Shown here: positions 29,145-38,600 of the stretch, in pieces
Position numbering within the stretch: position 1 is the first letter of the stretch
Layout of the letters: every line of letters starts with the position of its first letter
Virus record (IMG/VR): IMGVR_UViG_3300044655_001189
Location: 1-64,000 of that record
From: a virus
Length of the DNA: 64,000 nt
Reading direction: 5' to 3' (one strand)
Translations under genes and position numbers: made by a program
The notes under the pieces: generated by a model
Databases searched by the model: none
Told to the model about the DNA's origin: nothing
What the model saw: only the letters and a program-made list of their open reading frames with translations

Positions 29145-30173
29145 ATGGTAGTTGAAGCACAAGCTAATGCAGTACCCACAGAACAACCCCAAGGGTTTGA
29201 TGCGGCTGCGTTCTTGACTGGAAGAAATACAGAAGTACTTGGAGGTAAGCCAAACGAAGTTGCTTCTCCAATTGCAACACAACAATCCCAAGTAGAAGCA
29301 CCAGCGCCAGTATCGGCAGCTAGTGTTGCTGCAGCAGAAGCAGAAGCGGCTTTTAATCTTACGCTTTCTCAACGTGCTGCAACTCGTCTGACTGAACGAC
29401 TAGGGGTTACAGAAGAAAACCCATTGACCGAGGATAGGCTCTTAGAATACTTTGATGCCATAGAGCGCAATGAATCAACCCTACGTGCTCAATTAGTAGA
29501 GAGTGGAGTGTACGACAGCGAGGTTATCAAGGACATTGAAAAAACTAAGGCGCTATCAAAAGAAGATGCTGTAAAACAGCACTTAATTGCTTTGGGTTTA
29601 GATGAAGAGGATGCAGCTACACGAGTAGAAATCCTAGAGAGTACTGGTGGAATTGACAGCATCTACAACAAGTATGTCACTTCATTAGATGCAAAAAAAC
29701 AAGTAGAAATTGACCGTCTGAAAGCAGAAAATGCACAGGCGATAGATAAACGTTCCCGTGGTTTGAATGGCTCAATGAGTCAGGAAGAAGCGGGGCAGCT
29801 CACCACTCTGCTCAATGAGCAACTAAAGGACGTGAGCACGATTGCTGGTGTGAGTTTTGGCTCTACACCAGAAGAAGCCCAAGCAAGCAAAGCTGCTCAT
29901 GTGGAGTACTTAGTTTCTGGCAAATTTGAAAAAGACCTTAGAGAAAACCCGACTGTGTATGCACAGATGGCGTTTGTATTTAAGAACCTAAAGACCATTC
30001 AGAGCGTTGCAATAAGCAAGGGCGCTGAGTTGGGTAAGGCTGCGATTTTAAGCAAAATACAGAATCCAACTATTCCAAAATCAGGGCAACCCCCTGTACC
30101 TAACGGTAGTGGAGCTGGCTTTGATCCAGTAGCATTTAATCAAGGACGGCAAGAGGCACAAGCTAATAAGTAA
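29145..30173 (+). CDS. Capsid scaffold-like protein
   Basis: Taking ATG 29145 gives 342 residues (MVVEAQANAVPTEQPQGF). The frame also has a TTG at 29121, which falls on the promoter-like box. The protein is acidic and Ala/Glu-rich, helical with a predicted coiled-coil stretch in the middle (KKQVEIDRLKAENAQAIDK), and lies between portal and capsid genes, the normal place of a scaffold. The two ends carry the same short motif: GFDAAAFLTGR near residue 20 and GFDPVAFNQGR near the C-terminus. Repeated end motifs suggest two equivalent docking peptides, perhaps to capsid or portal. Confidence 0.75.
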   Translation: MVVEAQANAVPTEQPQGFDAAAFLTGRNTEVLGGKPNEVASPIATQQSQVEAPAPVSAASVAAAEAEAAFNLTLSQRAATRLTERLGVTEENPLTEDRLLEYFDAIERNESTLRAQLVESGVYDSEVIKDIEKTKALSKEDAVKQHLIALGLDEEDAATRVEILESTGGIDSIYNKYVTSLDAKKQVEIDRLKAENAQAIDKRSRGLNGSMSQEEAGQLTTLLNEQLKDVSTIAGVSFGSTPEEAQASKAAHVEYLVSGKFEKDLRENPTVYAQMAFVFKNLKTIQSVAISKGAELGKAAILSKIQNPTIPKSGQPPVPNGSGAGFDPVAFNQGRQEAQANK

Positions 30174-30203
30174 AGTCTACTCTGTTCTTAAATCCCATTT
30201 GTT

Positions 30204-31586
30204 ATGATTGTAAATACAGGAAATTCTAGCACTTCGGCTACAGAAGCCAATTCGCTGATTACCAATTTGCTCAAGTACCCCGAAATCAGTCCAGTAGTTA
30301 CTGACTTGTTTCCTCAGTATTCTTTGAACTACTTTATTGAGAACACCAAAAAGTATGCAAAGGAAGTTGAGTACGGGTCAAACAACGTAAGTTGGTTTCT
30401 AAAAGGACGTAGATCACGTCCAAGTATTATTGACCCTGCCTATACAGGTTCGGCTACTGCAGGTGCTGGTAACACAGCTTTTGTGGTTGACTTTGCTCCA
30501 GGCGAATTGCATCTTTACCCTAAAGCGGTTGTTCGCTTTCCGGGCGAAGTAAACGCATGGGTAGAAAGTATCTCTGGCCTACAGGTTACTTTCCGTTTAC
30601 AGGACAATAGTTCAACCCCTGCTACTGTAGACTTGTCTGCACCGGGTGGTATGACTGTTGGTATTATTGGAAACATGAACGAAGAAGGTTCTGCTCGTGG
30701 TTACGGCAACCAAACGTTCCCTGATAAATACACCAATTACATGGGTATTTACCGCCAAGAAATGGAGATTACAGGCGATGCCTTGACCGACAAACTTTGG
30801 ATTGAGTACAATGGCCAAGCGTTGTGGTATCACCGTCAATGGGCTGAATGGATGGAAGAGATTGAGTACGAGCGTGAGCTTGCACGTATCTACATGCACG
30901 CTACTATGAACAATGCTGGTGTTGCTTTCCAATACGAGCCTGTGAGTGGTAAGCCGTTGATTCACGGTGATGGTCTGTTGAAGCAGATTGGTTTGAACAA
31001 CGTTGACACCTACTCAGGTGCTTCTTTGACTGAATCGCAAATTACTTCATTCCTTGCTGCTTTGTCTTTGAATACAGGACAGGGTCAAGAGTATTTGGTA
31101 CTTGGAGGAACTGCAGGTATTTTGGCATTCGAAACTGCTATGAAAGCTTATGCTCCAGCGTTTGGTGCTCGCTTTGCAATGTCAGGTGGTGGTGATGTTA
31201 CCCTTGGTGCTAATTATCGTTCATTCGTGGGCTTTAATACCAAGTTGACTATCGCTCACAACCCATGTTTTGATGATGTGAACATTCACGGAAACGATAT
31301 GGTAACTAATGCTTTTGGTGTTTATCCAAAAGAAAGTTACCGTTTGTTGTTCTTGAATGTGGGCAAACAAGGAGTAAGTAACTTCAACTTGGAAATGGCT
31401 GTAAAGTCTGCAGGTGGAATCAATCGTGGACGTGTTATCAAATACGTAAATGGTATGATTGACCCAATGAACCCAAGCAGCATGTATGCCGCAAGCGGTG
31501 ATGACAAATTCAAAATTGAATATTTGTCACACACTGCATTGGTATTGCGCAATCCATGGAGTTGCGGTATGTTAGTACACGCCTAG
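30204..31586 (+). CDS. Major capsid protein
   Basis: A 460-residue protein downstream of the scaffold, the usual place and length of an HK97-fold capsid protein. Starts MIVNTGNSSTSATEANSLIT. Features consistent with the fold are a hydrophobic/acidic E-loop-like region after about residue 60, an EMEEIEYERELARIYMHA long-helix segment (about 215-232) and a beta-rich P-domain towards the end. I have no diagnostic motif, so the call rests on gene order, size and the strongly expressed-looking codon use. It ends TAG, showing that TAG is a stop in this phage. A 30-base gap precedes its ATG. Confidence 0.85.
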   Translation: MIVNTGNSSTSATEANSLITNLLKYPEISPVVTDLFPQYSLNYFIENTKKYAKEVEYGSNNVSWFLKGRRSRPSIIDPAYTGSATAGAGNTAFVVDFAPGELHLYPKAVVRFPGEVNAWVESISGLQVTFRLQDNSSTPATVDLSAPGGMTVGIIGNMNEEGSARGYGNQTFPDKYTNYMGIYRQEMEITGDALTDKLWIEYNGQALWYHRQWAEWMEEIEYERELARIYMHATMNNAGVAFQYEPVSGKPLIHGDGLLKQIGLNNVDTYSGASLTESQITSFLAALSLNTGQGQEYLVLGGTAGILAFETAMKAYAPAFGARFAMSGGGDVTLGANYRSFVGFNTKLTIAHNPCFDDVNIHGNDMVTNAFGVYPKESYRLLFLNVGKQGVSNFNLEMAVKSAGGINRGRVIKYVNGMIDPMNPSSMYAASGDDKFKIEYLSHTALVLRNPWSCGMLVHA

Positions 31587-31621
31587 ATTTTAATTATTAA
31601 CCATTCTAAAACCATAGCACC

Positions 31622-32266
31622 ATGAGTACTGCAGTGCAAGCAAAAGACCTAGTAACCATCAGCTTTAAGGATAAGCCGGGCAAGATTACTTTACGTGACC
31701 ATACTAACATAAAGGGTGATGATTACGTTCTAACTAATTCGAAAGGAGAATCCACTTCGTACACGTTAGACCGAACTCAGCAATTCGATTTGTCAAAGCC
31801 GTTTGATGCTAAGATTGTCGAAGGGTTTAGGAATCATCCGATATTCGGAAAGGCCCTTGTAATTAAATCGCGTACTGCGGAAGCCAAGAAGGTGGTAGTA
31901 ACCTATGACTTGATGGAAGCCGCTGGCACATTCATTAAGAAGATGGGTGCAGGTGTAGGTAGTTTTGCACGAGTACTTGGAGTGCATGTGAATGGCTTAG
32001 ACCCAATTGAAATCAAGGCACGCTTGTTGGAGATTGCCATGAAAGACCCACAAAGAATCTTAGACTTGAAGGAGGATCCAAACTTCGCTCTAAGAGTCCT
32101 TTTAATTGAAGGTTTGTCTGTAGGTGTATTTACTCGAAGAGAAGGTATCTACATGTATGGAACGACATCATTAGGTTCAACGGAACCATTGGCTATTGAG
32201 TGGTTAAGCAAAAACACAGACCTTACGCCAGCTCTCCGCAAGGAGGTTGACGGCAAACTTAAATAG
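31622..32266 (+). CDS. Capsid-adjacent structural protein (214 aa)
   Basis: A 214-residue protein starting MSTAVQAKDLVTISFKDKPGK. First half is beta-rich and second half helical, with LLEIAMKDPQRILDLKEDPN. Lies just after the capsid gene. A near-match to the TAnnTTTG box (TAGATTTT) occurs at 31584-31591. Proteins here in crAss-like phages are capsid- or head-associated structural genes of unknown detail. Could be an auxiliary capsid or DNA-packaging accessory; not shown by sequence. Confidence 0.7.
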   Translation: MSTAVQAKDLVTISFKDKPGKITLRDHTNIKGDDYVLTNSKGESTSYTLDRTQQFDLSKPFDAKIVEGFRNHPIFGKALVIKSRTAEAKKVVVTYDLMEAAGTFIKKMGAGVGSFARVLGVHVNGLDPIEIKARLLEIAMKDPQRILDLKEDPNFALRVLLIEGLSVGVFTRREGIYMYGTTSLGSTEPLAIEWLSKNTDLTPALRKEVDGKLK

Positions 32267-32268
32267 GA

Positions 32269-32961
32269 ATGACTATTGCCCAGATGCATGAGCAGTTCGA
32301 GTTAGGAATGGACGAGAGGAATAACTCTCGTTTTACTCCACCCGAAAAAGACGAGATACTGAATCGTGCATGTCAGGCATTTGCCAGAGAGTACTATAAA
32401 GAGTTTGAGAGTAACGAAGAGATCAGGCAGTCCTTGGCTATGCTAGTCGAGGTACTGCCTGTGACCTTTGTACAAACCTTGAACGTGGCGATTGCTAACT
32501 TAGATGGCTTGGTTATACCCAACGCTTCTACTGGAAGTACAATAATGTTCATCTTATCCTTGAATGCACAAATTACTGATAACTGTGGCAGAACTCACCG
32601 TAGGGCGGTAAGACCGCACATGAGTAATGATGAAGTGCATATTACCAATGATCCATTCAATACACCGAGTGCTAGAGAGCCCAAGCTTCATGTTGAACAC
32701 AATGGAACGCAAGCTCGTAGAATGAGGTTGTATGTGGATGGAGATAATGGCATAGCGCCATTCCCTGTGGTGGGTTTGGCCACAGTAAGAGTACTTCGTT
32801 CACCACGGTTAATGAATATTTCCTCGTCACCTGCAATCAATTGCGAATTACCCGCATATTTGCATCAGGAAATTGTGAATAAGGCAGTAAGCTTTGCCTT
32901 AGAAAATGTAAGCTCAGACCGCCTAGCGGAACATTCACTTCTCAGCAATGAGAAACCCTAA
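32269..32961 (+). CDS. Head-tail adaptor / ring protein candidate
   Basis: A 230-residue protein. The N-terminus TPPEKDEILNRACQAFAREYY matches a pattern (F-T-P-x-E-x-D-x-I-L-N-x-A-x-x-x-F) found in connector ring proteins of crAss-like and related Bacteroidetes phages. The rest is beta-rich. It follows the 214-residue gene by 2 bases. A role in the neck connecting portal to tail is likely but inferred. Confidence 0.6.
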   Translation: MTIAQMHEQFELGMDERNNSRFTPPEKDEILNRACQAFAREYYKEFESNEEIRQSLAMLVEVLPVTFVQTLNVAIANLDGLVIPNASTGSTIMFILSLNAQITDNCGRTHRRAVRPHMSNDEVHITNDPFNTPSAREPKLHVEHNGTQARRMRLYVDGDNGIAPFPVVGLATVRVLRSPRLMNISSSPAINCELPAYLHQEIVNKAVSFALENVSSDRLAEHSLLSNEKP

Positions 32962-32973
32962 TACCCTATTATC

Positions 32974-33723
32974 ATGGCTATTGTAAAATATCCTTACGAA
33001 GAAGTAAACTTGCTTGTAGATGCTGCTGCTGTACCTGCGCCTGCTGCTGGTGTGTTTGCTGTTTCCTCTACCATCAGCTTTCCAATGAAAAGCATTGATT
33101 CGGTTGAGGCGTTTACGAATACTGCTGGTACTACTCGCGTAGTAACCCTTACACCGTCAGCAGGTGCATGGACAGCAGGTAGCACCATCAAGATTGGTCT
33201 ACACGGTATCAAAGATGGTACAAATGGTTTTGCAGCTCAATACTGCACAATCGATGTACCTGCTGCTGGATTTGCGAATGCTACGGCTGCTTGTAATGCA
33301 ATACGCGCTGCGGTTGCTGCTAAATTTACTGCCATCACAGGTTCTGGAACTGCAACAGCAATTCTAAGTGGTGCAGGAGCTGGTAGCCTTGACCGTGGAA
33401 AGCCATTCAAGATCAGCACTTATACGGACGACCCTGCCCGTACTATTGCAACAGTAGTTACTGCTGCTGGTGTAGCTCCATTGGGAACTATTGCTCAAGT
33501 GCAAGCAGCTCTTCCAACAGCAACTATCACTGCAGTACACAACTTGGTGAAAGTGAAACGCACATTGACTGGTGATGATGGAACGTCACGCAAGCAGTTA
33601 ATCAACCTATGGGTTGACTTTTCAACTACTGCTACGTTGGCTGCTGACATCGTTGCTGCATTGACCATTGTGACTACTCAGACAACTGACGAAAGCGGAC
33701 CTGCTCAAATCATTGCGGTTTAG
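32974..33723 (+). CDS. Ala/Thr-rich structural protein (249 aa)
   Basis: A 249-residue protein starting MAIVKYPYEEVNLLVDAAAVP. It is rich in Ala, Thr and Gly in small beta strands, like head-decoration or fibre-type proteins, with no charged catalytic cluster. Ends in a region of TTLAADIVAALTIVTTQ. Followed by a strong terminator (33747-33776), so it closes the capsid operon. It may decorate the capsid or form part of a tail; position favours capsid decoration. Confidence 0.6.
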   Translation: MAIVKYPYEEVNLLVDAAAVPAPAAGVFAVSSTISFPMKSIDSVEAFTNTAGTTRVVTLTPSAGAWTAGSTIKIGLHGIKDGTNGFAAQYCTIDVPAAGFANATAACNAIRAAVAAKFTAITGSGTATAILSGAGAGSLDRGKPFKISTYTDDPARTIATVVTAAGVAPLGTIAQVQAALPTATITAVHNLVKVKRTLTGDDGTSRKQLINLWVDFSTTATLAADIVAALTIVTTQTTDESGPAQIIAV

Positions 33724-33746
33724 TAACAGGATTTGATTTAAGAATG

Positions 33747-33776
33747 GAAAGGGAGGTACGCAAGTATCTCCCTTTC
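33747..33776 (+). terminator. Intrinsic terminator after capsid operon
   Basis: GAAAGGGAG (33747-33755) pairs perfectly with CTCCCTTTC (33768-33776) and is followed by TTTTTGTTT. Confidence 0.9.
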
Positions 33777-33784
33777 TTTTTGTT

Positions 33785-33792
33785 TAGATTTG
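33785..33792 (+). promoter_or_regulatory. TAnnTTTG box after terminator
   Basis: TAGATTTG ends 7 bases before the ATG at 33800, immediately after the terminator. A transcript from here would start almost at the ATG, giving a nearly leaderless mRNA. Confidence 0.55.
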
Positions 33793-33799
33793 AACCATC

Positions 33800-34603
33800 A
33801 TGGCAACACTACTTCAGGACATCTACAACATTAAGAATATCGCGGTACATGGTAAGACTTCTACCACTGATGCCTTGCGTGAATCTCAAGTAAAACATTG
33901 GATTCAATACTATCGTGCATTGGCTATTGAGCAATTGTTCAAAACCACCGATAGGACTCCACAGATGCTCTGGCAAAAGACAGGATGCCTAGAGCTTACC
34001 TCCGTAGATATGGCTGAGTGCCCGTGTGAGGATATTATGTGGGGCTGTAGTATCTTTAAAGTTGACATACCGAAAGCAATAGACTTAGCTGGCCGCGCTG
34101 CGGTATCGGTAACTACAGTAGACGGATTACATCACATTGAATTAGTAAATCCTTCGGCTATGATTGTTTCACGCCATGCGAAATGGACGGGAGTAAAAGA
34201 CAGAGCCTACTTAGATAGGTCAACTACAGAAGGAATGATGTCGCTGTATATAGGCAGTGCAAATGAGGACTTGCAATACATTAAAGTTCGGGAAATAGCT
34301 GACGACCCTACACTCGTATCAACGATGATAGGTTCCCCTGGCACATGTACCGAACGATGCTTTGACATGGACAAGGATGATTACCCTATGACTGGACAGG
34401 TCAGGGCACTTGTTTACGATATGATATTCAAAAAGGAATTGGCATTAACCAATCAATCAATTGAAGATATTTTGAATAACAATAATGAGGATAGGCAGTA
34501 TCTTGCAGTTAAACAAGTTCTTGAATCTCTAGGTCAAAATGCAAAGCGAAACCAACAATACAGTCCGGCCACTGGGGCCAGAATGGGTAGAAGTAAATCA
34601 TAA
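33800..34603 (+). CDS. Connector ring-type structural protein (267 aa)
   Basis: A 267-residue protein starting MATLLQDIYNIKNIAVHGKTS. The start (helix, then RESQVKHWIQYYRALAIEQ) follows the shape of ring/adaptor proteins in the tail module of crAss-like phages. It has clusters of cysteines (SVDMAECPCEDI, CTERC) that are unusual for a tail protein and could form disulfides. It is the first gene of the tail operon after the terminator. Tail or neck function is inferred from position. Confidence 0.6.
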   Translation: MATLLQDIYNIKNIAVHGKTSTTDALRESQVKHWIQYYRALAIEQLFKTTDRTPQMLWQKTGCLELTSVDMAECPCEDIMWGCSIFKVDIPKAIDLAGRAAVSVTTVDGLHHIELVNPSAMIVSRHAKWTGVKDRAYLDRSTTEGMMSLYIGSANEDLQYIKVREIADDPTLVSTMIGSPGTCTERCFDMDKDDYPMTGQVRALVYDMIFKKELALTNQSIEDILNNNNEDRQYLAVKQVLESLGQNAKRNQQYSPATGARMGRSKS

Positions 34604-34946
34604 AGCGTTTGCGCAATTAGTTGCAGACGAGTGTGGTTATTCTGCTAGTACTTGTGAGCGCGTGATGGACTGCTACTGGAAAAACGTTTTAGACGTTTTG
34701 GAACAGAGCAAGATGGTCAGCGTGTATGGTATAGGTATTCAACTAATCTTAGCGGTTATACCTGCGCCTACAGAGCAGAAGGTTCTGATGAAACGCATAG
34801 AAAATTTATCTGTCATTAAGACTAGACCAAAAAAAAAGTACCTCCGCTATCAGGTTAGAGTAGCTAAGTATCGATACATCAAATGGCTCTGGATGATGAA
34901 TCAAGGGCATCAATTCATAAAACTTAAAGGCGATGATTCAGAATAA
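34539..34946 (+). CDS. IHF/HU-like protein in structural module
   Basis: A 135-residue protein that overlaps the previous gene by 65 bases. Residues about 19-70 (KAFAQLVADECGYSASTCERVMDCYWKNVLDVLEQSK) and the following VSVYGIGIQLILAV follow the HU/IHF helix-turn-helix plus strand plan. A basic C-terminus follows (RPKKKYLRYQVRVAKYRYIK). An IHF-like gene between head and tail genes is a known hallmark of crAss-like phages. It may help condense or shape DNA at the vertex, or be structural. Confidence 0.65.
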   Translation: MQSETNNTVRPLGPEWVEVNHKAFAQLVADECGYSASTCERVMDCYWKNVLDVLEQSKMVSVYGIGIQLILAVIPAPTEQKVLMKRIENLSVIKTRPKKKYLRYQVRVAKYRYIKWLWMMNQGHQFIKLKGDDSE

Positions 34947-35652
34947 AGCTTCGATTTACCAAGCCATTGACATGGCTAGACGAGGACTAGAGATAGAACA
35001 ACTAGGCCCTATTATGTCAACTTTCATAGAGTGGGTATGGGATGGAGAAAAGAAAATCGGTTCTTCTGTAACATTTACTCGAAAGGAATGTTTGATTGAC
35101 ATTGATGAAAATGGTGTAGGTTGCTTACCAAAGGATGTGCTTTATATTCTTGCCATAGGTAAAACAGGCATGAAAATGGAACAGTCTACTACAGACTTCC
35201 AATTGTTTGAAAAAAAACTTGTAAATAACAATAGTGGATTTGCAATGACTTCTTCTGCATCAGCAAGTCAATACCTAGATGCATTGTATGGGTTCTTCAT
35301 TAATAGCCCAATGAAGTTCTCTGTGCACAATGGAAAGATTTATATGGCTGGATATAAATCTGGTCAAATATCAATTGCTTACAAAGGAGTATGCTTAGAT
35401 GATGAAGGATATCCATTGGTAAATGAATTGCATATAGAAGCGTTAGCAGCGTTCCTTATCTATATGCACACGCAAACTGAATATCTACGCGCAAGAGCGC
35501 CTAAGTACCTGCATGATGATATGAAGCTACGCTGGCTAGAGTTATGCCTACAGGCACGCTCTGAGGACGAAATGCCAAATCCACTTGACCTACGCATACT
35601 TAATGGTATCTGGAATAATATGCTTCCACTAGGCGAATTAAATAATTTCTGA
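34933..35652 (+). CDS. Tail tubular / ring-type protein candidate (239 aa)
   Basis: A 239-residue protein starting MIQNKASIYQAIDMARRGLEI, with FIEWVWDGEKKIGSSVTFTRKECLIDID and CLPKDVLYILAIGK. This N-terminal arrangement recurs in connector or tail tubular proteins of crAss-like phages. It overlaps the IHF-like gene by 14 bases and the 1729-residue gene by one base. Function as part of the neck or tail tube is inferred. Confidence 0.6.
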   Translation: MIQNKASIYQAIDMARRGLEIEQLGPIMSTFIEWVWDGEKKIGSSVTFTRKECLIDIDENGVGCLPKDVLYILAIGKTGMKMEQSTTDFQLFEKKLVNNNSGFAMTSSASASQYLDALYGFFINSPMKFSVHNGKIYMAGYKSGQISIAYKGVCLDDEGYPLVNELHIEALAAFLIYMHTQTEYLRARAPKYLHDDMKLRWLELCLQARSEDEMPNPLDLRILNGIWNNMLPLGELNNF

Positions 35653-38600
35653 TGATAGAACATAGCAACGAATTTTCTGGCGGCTTAGACCGAGGAACAA
35701 ATGAGCGTACACAGATGGAGAAAACCATCTTTGACAGCGTAAATGGTCAACTTTACTTTGACCATACAGGAAATGTGATATGGCGGCCATATAATGGCAA
35801 CACGCGCATGCTTGTTTTTGATTGTGAGCAAGATGATCCAATAACCTCTGCTGCAGTAGATACGGGCAATAGTGCAGTGCATACTCCGATAGGTGGGTGT
35901 TCCTTTGCCGATTGCTTTATTGTAATAACGGTACGTCAAACATCAGGTTTATATGACCCAATGATTATATGGCTATTCCAAGAAAATGTGGATGGTGAAG
36001 TCTATGGTCAGGTGCTATTGTCAGACGTTGCTTCTACAGACAAATTCAATCAGAAAATCTCGAATAACATTCGGATGCGTCCAATTTATGAGAACGATGA
36101 ACTGTATCGTATCAAATGGGTTGATGGTGTAGAAATCGATAGCAATCCACCAAGGTCACTGACTTTTAGCAAGACGGGAACGGTAACAGGCCCAACATAC
36201 AACGGAGCGACTGTCACAGGTCGCTTTTCTGTTTTTACGGTTTTAGGTAATGTAACACCTACATTGACCAATTTAATGGCTCCATTTAAGATGGGGTATA
36301 TCCATTTTCTCAAGCGAGTAAAAGGTCAAATAGCTTCTGGTCGATACATTTATTTATATCGGGAAATTTTAGAAGATGGGTATCGCACACCATGGAGTCA
36401 CCATACTAATCCTGTATTTGTTTCTGTAGACATACAAAATGGAACTGATATGCATCTGTATGAAATGGAAGGAAGCAATGAAGTTACAGTGCATGGAAAT
36501 CGTTTAGGAATATATGGTGTAGATATAGCTTACCAAACATTAGAAGTAGCCTATGTGTATATTCCTGATGATACTAACATTCCTACGGTAGCTGCTTCAT
36601 TTGCTTTTATAGAAATTAATGGCCAAGGTTACATTGAGGTTGACCATACATCAATGAGTGGAGAGATATTGAATGTGGCTGAAATTATTGCACTTCGTTT
36701 AAATATGACAGCAGCTCAAACATTGGAAATAAAAGACGAGCATTTATGGCATGGCAACTATAAAGCTGGAAGTTTATTATTGACCAATAATGAAATAGAA
36801 AAAGTTTTAGAAGGATTAAAAGTCATTCACATTTTCCGTGACATGCCAATAGATAGAAAAGGCAAAACAGATAAATTTGGAAACATTGATCCAATCAATT
36901 TATTCAATTTACCATTAGAAACTAGAGATACCAAATTTGCACTAAACGATGTGCAAGAGTTCACATTTCCAATTGACGATGATTACTGTGGTTATAGAGG
37001 GCAGCAGATTGATAACACTTATGTTGGATATCCAAGGGATGAAGTTGGTCGTTTTGGAATAGTGTTTTATGACTTAGTAGGTAACCCTACAAACGTAGAG
37101 CACTTCTGTGATTACTACTGGCCTAAAATGTATTTGGGTGGTGATGGTACGAGTGACCCATCAGGAACGCCAGTAGCTGTAATTGACCCTGATTTATCTG
37201 CTAAAGCTTTTCGCATTCGTAGGGATGATTCTCGCACTCTAACGGGTATAGGTGATCCTGATAATATTTTGGATTTAACTGCATTGTCTTTGCATAAACG
37301 TTCATGGCTTACTACAGGTGGAGCTGATGTGCATAGCATTAGCGACCCTACGCTTGAGCGTGCTGTGGTAGATGGTGACGACCCATTGACAGACACTATG
37401 CAGCATTACACCAATATGCCACAATCCTATGCGCGTATACAAGGAATTAAATTCTCTGGCATAGACATATCAGATATTCGCGACAAAATTAGTGGGTATG
37501 CTATTGTGCGTTGCCCTATAGAGTATTCCACGATAGCACAGGGGCTAATTTCACCTACGTCCATCACAGACGACCAAGGCGATGAGGAACGCCTAGGCCC
37601 ATGGCCAAGACCTAATTTGGCATTCCGTGATTATGGTATTGGTTCTTTTGGTGTTGCTCCTAGTGACAATCATGGTGAGTTCAGAGCAAGTGGATATACA
37701 CCTATACGTTTATGGGATAGACAAGAAGGTAACGGTGTGTATTTGAATGGAACGTCAGACTTCTTTTCAATGTATATTCCAGAAATGATGTTCGGTTCTC
37801 CGATGCCATCTTACAATCAAGGGCAGAAATTTGAGTTGGTTCAAGTTTGTTGGGAAGAGTATAACTGCGGTCAGGAAGATGCAAGTACTTTATTTCCAAC
37901 AGGACTTCTTGCACCAGTAGGGCCATATCTATCAAACAACTTTGCTTTAGATAAACATTCATGGCATTTGCTTGTGAATACGCGAATACATCATTTCAAT
38001 ATTCCACCTGCACCTGCATCACAACCATACTCGTGGAACTTTCATTCTGAGGACCAAGGAATACCATTTGATGCTACGAACATAATGCCAGCGGCTTTAT
38101 ATGCTTCTTCTTATGGTGTATCATGGGGTACTTTAGGTCAGGCCGAAGCTTTATTTCCAACATATGGAACTACATTCACTCCTGACTGGCTTCGTAAAAT
38201 TGGAATGAATGAGAAAGAGTATGGAATCGACCCATCCTATCCTGCGCGGTTTTTTCACAATATGAAATGGTATTATCATCCATCAGATTATGACGCACCT
38301 ACACCTGCAGACCGAGATCGCCATGATGATTATTATGGAGGATTCCGTGATTACGCAAATCTTTTAGCTGATTATTATGATCAATCAAAACGTCAAGCGG
38401 TAGGTCACGATAATACTATACTACTGCGCAATACTATTGCAATGAAGGACTGGAATGGCACCACTTCTCCATGCCGACACGTCATGGCTTTTCCAATGCC
38501 TACGTGGGCATACGAAACTTTAGGTGGTTCTGCAGTGCCAAGTGCCAATGCTTACGCTCACGATGCTAAGAGAGGTGCTACTGCTCGGTGGATGGTAAAC

